Assembly (NCBI GenBank): GCA_014859785.1
Contig: JACUTP010000021.1
Span: 1 to 16,976 of the forward strand
Reading direction: 5' to 3'
Length of the DNA stretch: 16,976 bases
Origin: Candidatus Methanoperedentaceae archaeon
GTDB lineage: Archaea; Halobacteriota; Methanosarcinia; Methanosarcinales; Methanoperedenaceae
Shown here: positions 1 to 6,844 of the stretch, one piece after another
Position numbering within the stretch: position 1 is the stretch's first letter
How the letters are laid out: every line of letters starts with the position of its first letter
The notes under the pieces: model-generated
What the model saw: only the letters and a program-made list of their open reading frames with translations
Told to the model about the DNA's origin: nothing
The model's database searches: none
Translations under genes and position numbers: made by a program

Positions 1-21
1 CGTTAAAAAACAGATAGATTC

Positions 22-1086
22 TTAAATCAAAAGCCTAATTGGATTTCTTCTCAGGAATTCCCTGATACCTATCCCTGTGTTACGAAGAAGACAGGATGCG
101 ATTTCCTGGGTTGGCCATGAACCAAGACCGCAGTCAGGACCCGCATATTTTATCCTTTCACCGAACATTGAATATGCTTTTTCAAGCCGTTTTTCAACAG
201 TTTCGGGTGTTTCCATCTCTTTTGTTATGTCTTCCAGTTTTCCCGGTTCTTTCCAGACATTGGTATCATATTTCTCGTTAAGTGCTGCTGCCATGTTGAA
301 AATATCGGTTCTTGCAACACCCACCCTCAGGAACTTATCATATTCCTCAAGGTCTTTTTTATCAACCAGGTCAAGGTATGAGGGATTCGCAGCAGCTTCC
401 ACACCGATAACACTGATAGAAGGCACATCACATACAAGTTTGTACTGTAAGGGTGAGTGCAGGTGGATTTCGACATCCGCACCACCGGAAGCCGCTGTTT
501 GTGTTGCTGTTGCCAGGGCTTCTATCAGGTCGCTGTCATTAAACATTATCTGCGGGTTAATCCCGATACTTGGCTCGTCTATGGAAACCGTTGAAATCAT
601 GAAATGTTCTGCGTTTTCCATGGAATTTTCTATGAAGCGGTCAATACTGGTTGCAAATGAGTACAGTATATCAGCGTATGCCGTTCCCCCGAACTGGTTA
701 AGGTAAAGCTCGATTGGACCTGTGACGCATATTCTCAGGTTTAATTTCTCGCCGGTTTTATTGTAATATCCGGCGCCGACTTCTTCCATGGCATCAAGTT
801 CCACGATACGCGCATGTTCCTTTTTTACAATGAACGGCTCATCTGTTTTTGATTCATTATTGATTATATCAAGGAACTGTTTATTCATGTCCTGAAATTG
901 TGGGTATGTCGGGATTCTGACTCCTGCTTCAATTTTCTGGTGCATGGTATCCACGAGAACCCTGTTAAATTCAGGGTCGTTGTTTTTTACGGAAGCAGCT
1001 ACCCAGTTCCTGTCTTTTCCCTGCGGCAGGGGGTAGCTTCCGATATCATCGAAAAGAATCATGGGATAATCCATTGTTTTGTACAT
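22..1086 (-). CDS. metE: MetE-type core methionine synthase (methyl donor to homocysteine)
   Basis: The 354-residue protein resembles the catalytic C-terminal barrel of cobalamin-independent methionine synthase without the N-terminal half, like the archaeal core-MetE proteins. Visible landmarks are D-I-G-S-Y-P near the N-terminus (14-19), the D-E-P motif at 170-172, and likely zinc ligands H208, H210, E230 and C319 (in GPDCGL). In classical MetE the second ligand is Cys (HxC); here the motif reads H-L-H. Family knowledge: core MetEs transfer methyl to homocysteine, and archaeal members are thought to take it from methylcobalamin or a corrinoid protein rather than methyl-folate. The start at 1086 is favoured by AGGT about six bases upstream; M5 is an alternative. 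It lies 84 bp downstream of ilvD on the same strand, so it may share a transcript. An alternative role in methylcobalamin:thiol methyl transfer cannot be excluded. Confidence 0.85.
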   Translation of the reverse strand: MYKTMDYPMILFDDIGSYPLPQGKDRNWVAASVKNNDPEFNRVLVDTMHQKIEAGVRIPTYPQFQDMNKQFLDIINNESKTDEPFIVKKEHARIVELDAMEEVGAGYYNKTGEKLNLRICVTGPIELYLNQFGGTAYADILYSFATSIDRFIENSMENAEHFMISTVSIDEPSIGINPQIMFNDSDLIEALATATQTAASGGADVEIHLHSPLQYKLVCDVPSISVIGVEAAANPSYLDLVDKKDLEEYDKFLRVGVARTDIFNMAAALNEKYDTNVWKEPGKLEDITKEMETPETVEKRLEKAYSMFGERIKYAGPDCGLGSWPTQEIASCLLRNTGIGIREFLRRNPIRLLI

Positions 1087-1170
1087 TTTTAAACCTGTTG
1101 GAATATTCGGGTTGTTTTTGATAAATTATAGCAGTCCATCCATGCTCATTTTGTTCGCAGGATTCCTGGT

Positions 1171-2838
1171 TCAGCTCACAAAACGTGCACCTTTGTCTCC
1201 TGAGCCGACCTGCCGGCGGTAGCGGGATAGATAGCCTTTTGTGGCTTTTGGCGCTGGAGAAGTCCATGCTTTTCTCCTCTCAGCCAGTATATCCTGCGAA
1301 ACTTTCAAATTAAGAATCCTGCCGGGAATATCTATCTCGATTATATCCCCTTCATGCACAAGACCAATGGCTCCACCAACTGCTGCTTCCGGGGATACGT
1401 GTCCTATACATGGTCCGCGCGTGCCACCTGAGAAACGTCCGTCAGTAATCAGCGCCACGGAATCTATAAGTCCCATGCCTGCAATTGCTGCTGTGGGGGA
1501 GAGCATCTCGCGCATCCCGGGTCCGCCTTTTGGTCCTTCATACCGTATAATAACGCAGTCTCCTGATTTTATTTTGCCCTCCATTATTGCAGCCATTGCA
1601 TCCTCTTCGCTGTCAAATACGCGTGCATTTCCTGAATATTTAAGCATTTTCGGGCTTACTGCGCTCTGTTTTATCACCGAGCCGTCTGGTGCAAGACTGC
1701 CTTTCAGTACAGCAATGCCGCCTTCTGGATGGACCGGAGCATCAATTGTGGCGATTATCTCCAGGTTTGCGCGCGGGTTGATGATTATATATTCATCAAG
1801 GTTTTCTCCGAGACTTTTCCCTGTAACGGTTATTGTATCAAGGTTAAGCCGTGTTCTGAGATTTTTCATCATGGCAGGAACGCCGCCAGCGCGCTCAAAG
1901 TCTATAAGGAACCTGTCGCCTCCCGGGCGCAGGTTTATGAGGTGCGGGGTTTTGCGGCTTATCTCGTCAAACCTTTCAAGCGGGAGGACAAGCCCGAATT
2001 CCGCTGCTATTGCGGGAAGGTGAAGGGCTGTATTTGTGCTTCCGCCTATTGCCATGTCAAGGATGATTGCATTGTCAAGCGCCTGTTTTGTTACAATGTC
2101 TTGCGGTGTTATGCCTTTCTCAACAAGTTCCATGATTTTCATGCCTGAGTGCTTTGCGAGCCGCGTCTTTTTAGCATCCACAGCATGGGCTGTCCCGCAT
2201 CCCGGCAGGCTCATCCCGAGCGCTTCTGTAACGCATGCCATGGTGTTTGCAGTGAACAGTCCGGCACATGAGCCAGCACCGCAGCATGAACAGTCCTCAA
2301 GGTTCTTTAAGTCCTGGTCTGTAATCTTGTTATTCCGGCGCTCGCCAACTGCCTCGAACAGCGATATGACATCACGCTGCTCATCCCCCACGATTCCTGG
2401 CATCATCGGACCGCCTGTTACCACGATTGCAGGGATGTCAAGCCTTCCTGCTGCCATGAGATGACCCGGTACGATTTTGTCGCATGTGGGTATCATGACC
2501 ATGCCGTCAAACTGGTGCGCCTCTACCATGAGCTCGATGCTGTCTGCTATGAGCTCCCTGCTGGGAAGTGAGTGTTTCATGCCTGAATGTCCCATTGCGA
2601 TGCCGTCGCAAATCCCTATTGTATTGAACTCAAACGGCACGCCGCCTGCCATCCTGATTCCTGCCTTTACTGCATCTGAGAGCCTGTCAAGATGGATATG
2701 ACCGGGAATTACCTCGTTCCATGAATTGACCACGCCTATGAACGGGCAGGACATTTCCTCGTCTGTTAACCCCACTGCTTTTAGTAGTGACCTGTGCGGA
2801 GCGCGCTCAAGCCCTTTTTTGATGTTATCGCTTCTCAT
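1171..2838 (-). CDS. ilvD: dihydroxyacid dehydratase
   Basis: Full-length IlvD (555 residues), which dehydrates 2,3-dihydroxy-3-methylbutanoate and the isoleucine-pathway analogue to 2-oxoacids in branched-chain amino-acid synthesis. Family motifs are clear: VVNSWNEVIPGHIHL (36-50), IPTCDK with Fe-S ligand C119 and metal ligands D120/K121, SCAGLFTAN with C191, EGPKGGPGM (434-442) and GRFSGG with the candidate catalytic serine S470. A further cluster of cysteines (183, 185, 186) sits just before C191. The cluster type, [2Fe-2S] or oxygen-sensitive [4Fe-4S], cannot be decided by eye. No other branched-chain genes are in the window. The start at 2838 gives the canonical MRSDNIKKG N-terminus and lies about 30 bases below an AT-rich promoter-like stretch, so the leader would be very short. 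Confidence 0.97.
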   Translation of the reverse strand: MRSDNIKKGLERAPHRSLLKAVGLTDEEMSCPFIGVVNSWNEVIPGHIHLDRLSDAVKAGIRMAGGVPFEFNTIGICDGIAMGHSGMKHSLPSRELIADSIELMVEAHQFDGMVMIPTCDKIVPGHLMAAGRLDIPAIVVTGGPMMPGIVGDEQRDVISLFEAVGERRNNKITDQDLKNLEDCSCCGAGSCAGLFTANTMACVTEALGMSLPGCGTAHAVDAKKTRLAKHSGMKIMELVEKGITPQDIVTKQALDNAIILDMAIGGSTNTALHLPAIAAEFGLVLPLERFDEISRKTPHLINLRPGGDRFLIDFERAGGVPAMMKNLRTRLNLDTITVTGKSLGENLDEYIIINPRANLEIIATIDAPVHPEGGIAVLKGSLAPDGSVIKQSAVSPKMLKYSGNARVFDSEEDAMAAIMEGKIKSGDCVIIRYEGPKGGPGMREMLSPTAAIAGMGLIDSVALITDGRFSGGTRGPCIGHVSPEAAVGGAIGLVHEGDIIEIDIPGRILNLKVSQDILAERRKAWTSPAPKATKGYLSRYRRQVGSGDKGARFVS

Positions 2839-2866
2839 TGTATCTTTTTGTTAGATGGGCTTAATT

Positions 2867-2876
2867 ATTTTAAATA
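2867..2876 (-). promoter_or_regulatory. putative TATA box of ilvD
   Basis: On the minus strand this reads TATTTAAAAT, centred about 33 bases upstream of the ilvD ATG. With the usual 24-26 base spacing, transcription would start about eight bases before the ATG. No convincing BRE is visible. Confidence 0.35.
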
Positions 2877-2969
2877 TTCCTATGGGGATTTTGGCAATTC
2901 CTGCTTTTCTCCGGGCAACCATTATAAGGATATAATAGAGTCAGGATAAAATATCAAGGCATTGGGAAT

Positions 2970-3038
2970 ATGATTATTGTTACCGGGGGAACAGGATTTG
3001 TTATGAAGGTGCATTATCAAGGCGCTATCAAGAATTAA
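2970..3038 (+). pseudogene. 5' fragment of an NAD-dependent epimerase/dehydratase gene
   Basis: The ATG at 2970 opens with M-I-I-V-T-G-G-T-G-F-V, the glycine-rich Rossmann start of extended short-chain dehydrogenases and sugar epimerases, in which the next residue is normally glycine (GxxGxxG). After the eleventh residue the similarity ends; eleven unrelated codons follow, then a stop at 3036-3038. A promoter-like ATTATAAGGATATAATAG lies just upstream. TATCAAGGC occurs at 2952-2960 and again at 3015-3023, flanking the fragment, which may mark the break. I read this as the stump of a deleted gene; a chance 22-codon ORF is possible but unlikely given the exact motif. Confidence 0.5.
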
Positions 3039-3044
3039 ATCCAG

Positions 3045-3071
3045 ACAGGATTAACAGGAGCTACAGGATAG
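3045..3071 (+). repeat. three tandem 9-bp units ACAGGANNN
   Basis: The units are ACAGGATTA, ACAGGAGCT and ACAGGATAG, back to back. They sit exactly between the epimerase stump and the HepT-like remnant. Such ACAGGATTx runs are common in intergenic DNA of many prokaryotes; I see no coding role. Confidence 0.6.
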
Positions 3072-3075
3072 CGAA

Positions 3076-3294
3076 GTGAATACCGCGTTTCATGCCTTAC
3101 ATCTCGCAGGGTATCGAGATAATTCAGGAATTTCCTGTCAAGCAACCAAAAAAATATCAGATAATACAAGACAAAAATATCCCTTAGTCCCTTGGAAAGA
3201 CATTGCCGGAATGAGGGATAAATTAATTCACGATTATTTCGGAATAGATTTAGATGATGTCTGGGATACAGTTGAAAAAGACATACCTATTTAA
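3076..3294 (+). pseudogene. C-terminal remnant of a HepT-like (DUF86, HEPN) toxin
   Basis: From about residue 23 to the end (72) the translation matches HepT family C-termini: KYPLVPW, IAGMRDKLIHDYFG and a DVWDTVEKDIP tail. The family's RNase motif R-x4-H-x-Y is intact as R47...H52-D53-Y54. HepT proteins are normally about 110-140 residues, with an N-terminal helix bundle that is absent here; the first ~20 residues (opening with GTG at 3076) do not look like the family. No MntA-type nucleotidyltransferase antitoxin gene lies beside it. I interpret it as a truncated, probably inactive HEPN toxin left by deletion. A short functional HEPN protein is less likely. Confidence 0.65.
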
Positions 3295-3334
3295 AAAATG
3301 AAATATAAATTATCATTAAGGAACTGGAAAAAAC

Positions 3335-3652
3335 ATGAAAGAACTAACAGACCTCGACAAAACCATCCTCGCAAAGCTCGCACCCGAATTCGAAGGCACA
3401 ACAGGACCTGCGCCAGGGCATGACTATCAATTCATCCTGCTTCCGGTCTCACACAAATTAGCAGAATCCCCGGAAGATTTCGCGGCACGCATAAACAGGC
3501 TCACAGACGATGAGCTTGAATACCTGTGCGAACTTATTTTGAAAGGCGAGGAAGATGTACGTTCACTGTCAGAAGGGGATTTCGATGAAATGCTAAAAGT
3601 TATCGAAAACAGGCTATCAAAAGAAAAAGCAGAGGAATTAATTAACAGGTAA
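3335..3652 (+). CDS. small acidic protein, unrecognised
   Basis: A 105-residue protein I do not recognise. It is strongly charged and acidic, with no membrane segment, signal peptide or cysteine pair (one Cys at 65). A Gly/Pro-rich segment (21-29, GTTGPAPGH) separates a short N-terminal helix from a likely helical C-terminal half (44-104) rich in Glu, Asp, Leu and Lys. The start has AAGGA about 12 bases upstream, a weak ribosome site. Codon use resembles the neighbouring housekeeping genes, which supports a real gene. It converges on the SAM synthetase gene, and its stop codon lies inside a perfect palindrome. The function is unknown. Confidence 0.7.
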   Translation: MKELTDLDKTILAKLAPEFEGTTGPAPGHDYQFILLPVSHKLAESPEDFAARINRLTDDELEYLCELILKGEEDVRSLSEGDFDEMLKVIENRLSKEKAEELINR

Positions 3653-3661
3653 CCTGTTAAT
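3641..3661. repeat. perfect 21-bp palindrome between convergent genes
   Basis: Arms ATTAACAGGT (3641-3650) and ACCTGTTAAT (3652-3661) are exact reverse complements around one central A. The left arm holds the last codons and part of the stop of the small acidic gene; the right arm ends five bases before the SAM synthetase stop. With a one-base centre it is a poor hairpin unless the innermost pairs open, so it looks more like a protein site or a two-way terminator. Confidence 0.75.
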
Positions 3662-3666
3662 CATCT

Positions 3667-4866
3667 TCAGCACACCGGAATCCTGCCGTACGCCAGTTCC
3701 ATGCAGAATTCATTTATGTTAGATAGTTCCTTCTCAATAACCTCGTTAATCTCACCCTCGACACTTTCAACCGTCCCGCGCGCCATGATGACCTGCGCGG
3801 CTGCAATCTTTGGATGGTCAATAGGCTCACCAATCTGGCTCAGTAGCCACACATAGACTTCCTCGATATCAGGGACGTTCAAATAAATCTCACTTGCAAT
3901 CCTGTGGCTGAGTACATTGTATATCTTCCCCACATGGCTCACAGGATTCTTACCTGCCGCTGCCTCGCTGCTGACAGGACGGTTTAGCGGAATAATCCCG
4001 TTCACCCGGTTTCCCCGCCCTACCTGCCCGGAATCCGCATCCTCGGCAGACGTGCCGGTCACCGAGAGGTATATCCCGCCCATTCCACGCCCGTGCCTGT
4101 CAAGAGTATTCAGGTAAACAGAAGGCACAAGTTCTGTATTTTCCTCAACAAAAGTCTTAATCTCCTCAAGAAGTTCATCCTTTTTCCTGAAATAATGGTT
4201 TTCCGAATCAATGAACATATCCACAAGCGGGTCTGCCACGGTAAGGTGAAGTTCGTCAACCTTGCGCAATCCCATTACTTTAATATCTTCTCCCGATTCC
4301 GGAAAACTTTTCTTGAACTCCCGGGAATTTAAATACATCTCGGTTTCAAGAACAATCGTCTCTGTGGGTGTCATGGGAGCATAACCCACAGCAGCTGAGG
4401 TATCATTTGCACCGAGTATGGTATCCTTTCGCTTGAAAATATCTGTAAGTTCGGCTGAACCCCTGGCAAGTTCTACCTGGTATATTAAAGATTCCACACT
4501 CACAAACCTCAGGTTTTCCTTTATCCAGTTTCCTGCCGTATTTATAGCAATATGTTCAACATCGATGTACTCCCCTTCCACCTCGAAAGTAGCCCTGTCC
4601 CCGAAAATAATCCTCATCGGTTTAAGTATCACACCGCCACCGAATTTCGTCTTCACCTCCCCTGCTACAAGCATGCCCTTGTCGATATTGTGGTGCATGA
4701 TAGCACCGAACCTGTCCATGTATTCCTTGCATAGTTCAACTGATACGCTGTTCATTATGGAATCACAAATATAATCCGGATGCCCGATACCTTTTCTCTC
4801 AACTACTTCAACATTCCGTTCCGTAACCGGAATGGCACCAAGTTCCTCAATATCTATATTTCGCAA
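3667..4866 (-). CDS. mat: archaeal S-adenosylmethionine synthetase
   Basis: This 399-residue protein makes SAM from methionine and ATP and belongs to the archaeal MAT family, which differs strongly in sequence from bacterial MetK. Landmarks are ERKGIGHPDYICDSI (23-37), the GANDTSAAVGYAP segment (152-164), TGTSAEDADSG followed by GRGNRVNGI (270-291), and AAAGKNPVSHVGKIYN (302-317), all expected at the ATP/methionine site. The length is normal for the family and no residue looks damaged. It starts 12 bp below the stop of the gamma-carbonic-anhydrase-like gene, so the two are very probably co-transcribed. Its demand for methionine connects it to the MetE-like gene earlier in the window, though they are about 2.6 kb apart with other genes between. 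Confidence 0.97.
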   Translation of the reverse strand: MRNIDIEELGAIPVTERNVEVVERKGIGHPDYICDSIMNSVSVELCKEYMDRFGAIMHHNIDKGMLVAGEVKTKFGGGVILKPMRIIFGDRATFEVEGEYIDVEHIAINTAGNWIKENLRFVSVESLIYQVELARGSAELTDIFKRKDTILGANDTSAAVGYAPMTPTETIVLETEMYLNSREFKKSFPESGEDIKVMGLRKVDELHLTVADPLVDMFIDSENHYFRKKDELLEEIKTFVEENTELVPSVYLNTLDRHGRGMGGIYLSVTGTSAEDADSGQVGRGNRVNGIIPLNRPVSSEAAAGKNPVSHVGKIYNVLSHRIASEIYLNVPDIEEVYVWLLSQIGEPIDHPKIAAAQVIMARGTVESVEGEINEVIEKELSNINEFCMELAYGRIPVC

Positions 4867-4878
4867 ATGCTCACCGTA

Positions 4879-5412
4879 TTATTTTCCAAGGTATTTTTCT
4901 GCCAGTTCTTCATATGTTTTTGAATTACCTGTTATGAGTTTAAGGTCATCCCCGGTTGCAACCCTGACATGTCTGCACGGTAAACCCAACACCACACTGT
5001 TCGGCGGGATACTGTAGTTTTCCGGCACCAATGCGCCTGCCCCGACAATGGAAAATTCCCCTATTACCGCGCCATTCATTATAGTGGCATTCATACCTAC
5101 AAGTACGTTACTTTCAATCCGGCATCCGTGAATTACGCATCCGTGCCCGATGCTTACCCCGTCACCTATCTCGACACCTTTACCATCTGAATGTACAACT
5201 GCAGCATCCTGTATATTACATCTATTGCCGATAGTGATATTCCCGCGGTCACCTCTTAAAACAGAGTTGAACCAGACACTTGACTTATCACCTATTGTCA
5301 CATATCCCACAATACATGCAGTTTCCGCTATGAATGCACTTCTGGAAATAATTGGTTTTTTATCCTCAAACTGGAATAACATATTACCACAACCCACGGG
5401 ACAATCATACAT
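4879..5412 (-). CDS. gamma-carbonic anhydrase-like left-handed beta-helix protein
   Basis: The 177-residue protein has the hexapeptide-repeat beta-helix pattern of gamma-class carbonic anhydrases (about residues 22-145) and a short C-terminal helix. The three metal histidines are present: H74 (VVHSDG), H90 and H95 (GHGCVIHGC). The SVWFNSVLRGDRGNITIG segment supplies the conserved Arg53 and Asp55, and Gln68 follows in NIQD. The long acidic loop with the proton-shuttle Glu of Methanosarcina Cam is missing, so it resembles CamH-type proteins, whose activity is less certain. The start at 5412 has AGGAT six bases upstream; the ATG at 5382 gives a more usual N-terminus (MLFQFEDKKP) and is an alternative. 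It probably forms an operon with the SAM synthetase gene. It could be a general acyltransferase-like protein instead. Confidence 0.85.
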   Translation of the reverse strand: MYDCPVGCGNMLFQFEDKKPIISRSAFIAETACIVGYVTIGDKSSVWFNSVLRGDRGNITIGNRCNIQDAAVVHSDGKGVEIGDGVSIGHGCVIHGCRIESNVLVGMNATIMNGAVIGEFSIVGAGALVPENYSIPPNSVVLGLPCRHVRVATGDDLKLITGNSKTYEELAEKYLGK

Positions 5413-5470
5413 TTGATTATCCTGAATATAAAAAGAACGTATTCACATAAATAATTATGCGATTCAGATA

Positions 5471-5487
5471 TTTTTTTGTATAAAAAC
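5471..5487 (+). promoter_or_regulatory. putative TATA region of the MBL-fold gene
   Basis: A T-run followed by GTATAAAAA, centred near 5482. The usual 24-26 base spacing puts the transcription start near 5504-5508, which would favour the ATG at 5504 and a leaderless transcript. Confidence 0.4.
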
Positions 5488-5497
5488 ATCATGTTAA

Positions 5498-6283
5498 ATG
5501 AAAATGTCAAGTGTAATTTTTCTTGGTACTGGCGGCGGAAGGATGGTTGTCCTTAACCAGTTTCGTTCAAGCGGGGGTTTCTGGTTAAACCTGGATAATG
5601 TTAAAATATTGCAGGACCCCGGACCCGGCTCCCTTGTAATGGTTCATAAACTCAAGCTCAAGCCCCGGGAGCTTGATGCGATTATATTATCCCACAGGCA
5701 TATCGACCATTCAAACGATGTCAATGTCATGACAGAAGCCATGACCGGCGGAGGCTTCCATCCCCACGGGAAATTGATAACTCCGGGAGATTGCCTGAAT
5801 TCCGACCCTGTAGTTCTTGAATATATCAGGCCGATGGTTGATATCATAGAAATAAAAGAAGGGATGGAAATCACAATAGGCAGTATTAAAATTAAATACC
5901 CGATAAAGACCATGCATTCCTGCGATACATTCGGACCCATCTATGAATTCAGCGGTGGAAAACTTGGTTATATACCTGATACGGAATATTTTCCTGAACT
6001 TGCAGGTGCTTACAAAGGTGTCGATTACCTGGTAATCAATGTTGTGAGAATGAAAACAGATATAAGAATCAGGCACCTGAATATCAGCGAGGCTGAAAAG
6101 CTGGTTAATGAAATCAGGCCTAAAAAGGCAATTCTAACACATTTCGGATTGCAGGTATTGAAGGCATCTCCAGGACTGCAGGCAAAAAAAATTACTGAAA
6201 ATACCGGTATAGATGTTGTGGCTGCAAGGGACGGGATGAAACTGGAATTTGATGGCAGGGAAAGTCTTGACAGGTGGGTTTGA
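5498..6283 (+). CDS. metallo-beta-lactamase-fold hydrolase
   Basis: A 261-residue soluble hydrolase of the MBL superfamily. It opens with V-I-F-L-G-T-G-G-G and carries the signature S-H-R-H-I-D-H (H66, H68, D70, H71), a third-ligand candidate H140 (MHSCDTFG), the bridging Asp D161 (IPDTEYF) and a final H215 (THFG), so a two-metal site is complete. R-H-L-N (192-195) resembles the phosphodiesterase/RNase Z-like branch of the family, but the protein lacks the tRNA-binding exosite arm and should not be called RNase Z. The substrate is unknown; cyclic nucleotides or phosphodiesters are family possibilities. Either M1 (5498) or M3 (5504) may be the start; promoter spacing prefers M3. It is divergent from the gamma-carbonic-anhydrase-like gene. 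Confidence 0.85.
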   Translation: MKMSSVIFLGTGGGRMVVLNQFRSSGGFWLNLDNVKILQDPGPGSLVMVHKLKLKPRELDAIILSHRHIDHSNDVNVMTEAMTGGGFHPHGKLITPGDCLNSDPVVLEYIRPMVDIIEIKEGMEITIGSIKIKYPIKTMHSCDTFGPIYEFSGGKLGYIPDTEYFPELAGAYKGVDYLVINVVRMKTDIRIRHLNISEAEKLVNEIRPKKAILTHFGLQVLKASPGLQAKKITENTGIDVVAARDGMKLEFDGRESLDRWV

Positions 6284-6296
6284 ACTGTTGCAGGTT

Positions 6297-6644
6297 TTAA
6301 TTTTCAAGGACATTCTTCTTGTTTCTCATACGGAAGAACCTGAAAACCATGAATACTCCAAAAAAAATCAATAATGTGGTTCCCAGTTCTAATAATTCAA
6401 CAAAAAATTCTGAAGTTTGAATCCCGATTAATCCTGTAGCTTTATATGATTCCCTGATAGCAAATAATAAGATTGCAAATGAAATAATAATTGTCGGATT
6501 CTTTAACCTGTCGCCTTTCAGGAACAGTATGCTTCTGACAATATTATATCTCGTCGTAATAATCTGGAGTATATATAATAACATAATTAATATAAATACA
6601 CTTAAGACCGCATTTATTATTTCTAAATATAAAATCAACGTCAT
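6297..6644 (-). CDS. small three-helix membrane protein, unrecognised
   Basis: This 115-residue protein has three hydrophobic stretches (about 4-29, 49-64 and 82-104) joined by short basic or polar loops, and a basic tail (RFFRMRNKKN). I do not recognise a family. The sequence is AT-rich with many Ile and Phe codons, more so than the flanking genes. It converges on the MBL-fold gene with 13 bp between the stops and points away from the heat-shock promoter, so it probably has its own promoter in the 6645-6780 region. No catalytic motif is visible. Confidence 0.65.
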   Translation of the reverse strand: MTLILYLEIINAVLSVFILIMLLYILQIITTRYNIVRSILFLKGDRLKNPTIIISFAILLFAIRESYKATGLIGIQTSEFFVELLELGTTLLIFFGVFMVFRFFRMRNKKNVLEN

Positions 6645-6777
6645 ATAATCCCTGAATTACAATTTTTATAAAAATATGATTGTGTTTTTTTACTGTCCTT
6701 TTTTATTAATATTTCAATTAATCCACATATAATTAATCCTGATATATAAAACTTTCCAATTACAATTTTAAGAAATG

Positions 6778-6791
6778 TTTATATATTATAA
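6778..6791 (+). promoter_or_regulatory. TATA box of the heat-shock operon
   Basis: TTTATATATTATAA lies just upstream of the operator. Usual spacing puts the transcription start near 6806-6812, inside the operator, as expected for autorepression. A second TATA-like GATATATAAA is at 6741-6750. The rest of 6645-6778 is plain AT-rich DNA. Confidence 0.6.
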
Positions 6792-6793
6792 AC

Positions 6794-6827
6794 ACTAACT
6801 TAAGGTTAGTAACCCTCGGTTACTAAC
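6794..6827. promoter_or_regulatory. HSR1-type operator: two overlapping palindromes
   Basis: ACTAAC (6794-6799), five bases, then GTTAGT (6805-6810) contain exactly CTAAC-N5-GTTAG, the motif I recall for Archaeoglobus fulgidus HSR1. The right half-site also starts a second perfect inverted repeat: arms GTTAGTAACC (6805-6814) and GGTTACTAAC (6818-6827) around CTC. Three half-sites thus lie between the TATA box and the ATG at 6845. Confidence 0.85.
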
Positions 6828-6844
6828 ATAGGTTAAACAGAAAA

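Noticed and set aside
77..706. Long plus-strand ORF opposite the MetE-like gene
   Set aside because: It lies wholly antisense to a gene with clear family motifs, has no ribosome site and gives a Ser/Ile-rich translation typical of a shadow frame.
1241..2023. 260-codon plus-strand ORF opposite ilvD
   Set aside because: It is a shadow of the GC-rich ilvD codons; the translation is Ser/Pro/Arg-rich with no domain, and ilvD is unambiguous.
3045..3071. CRISPR repeat
   Set aside because: Only three 9-bp units with no spacers between them.
5498..6283. RNase Z assignment for the MBL-fold protein
   Set aside because: The HxHxDH core is shared by the whole superfamily, and no tRNA-binding exosite segment is visible.
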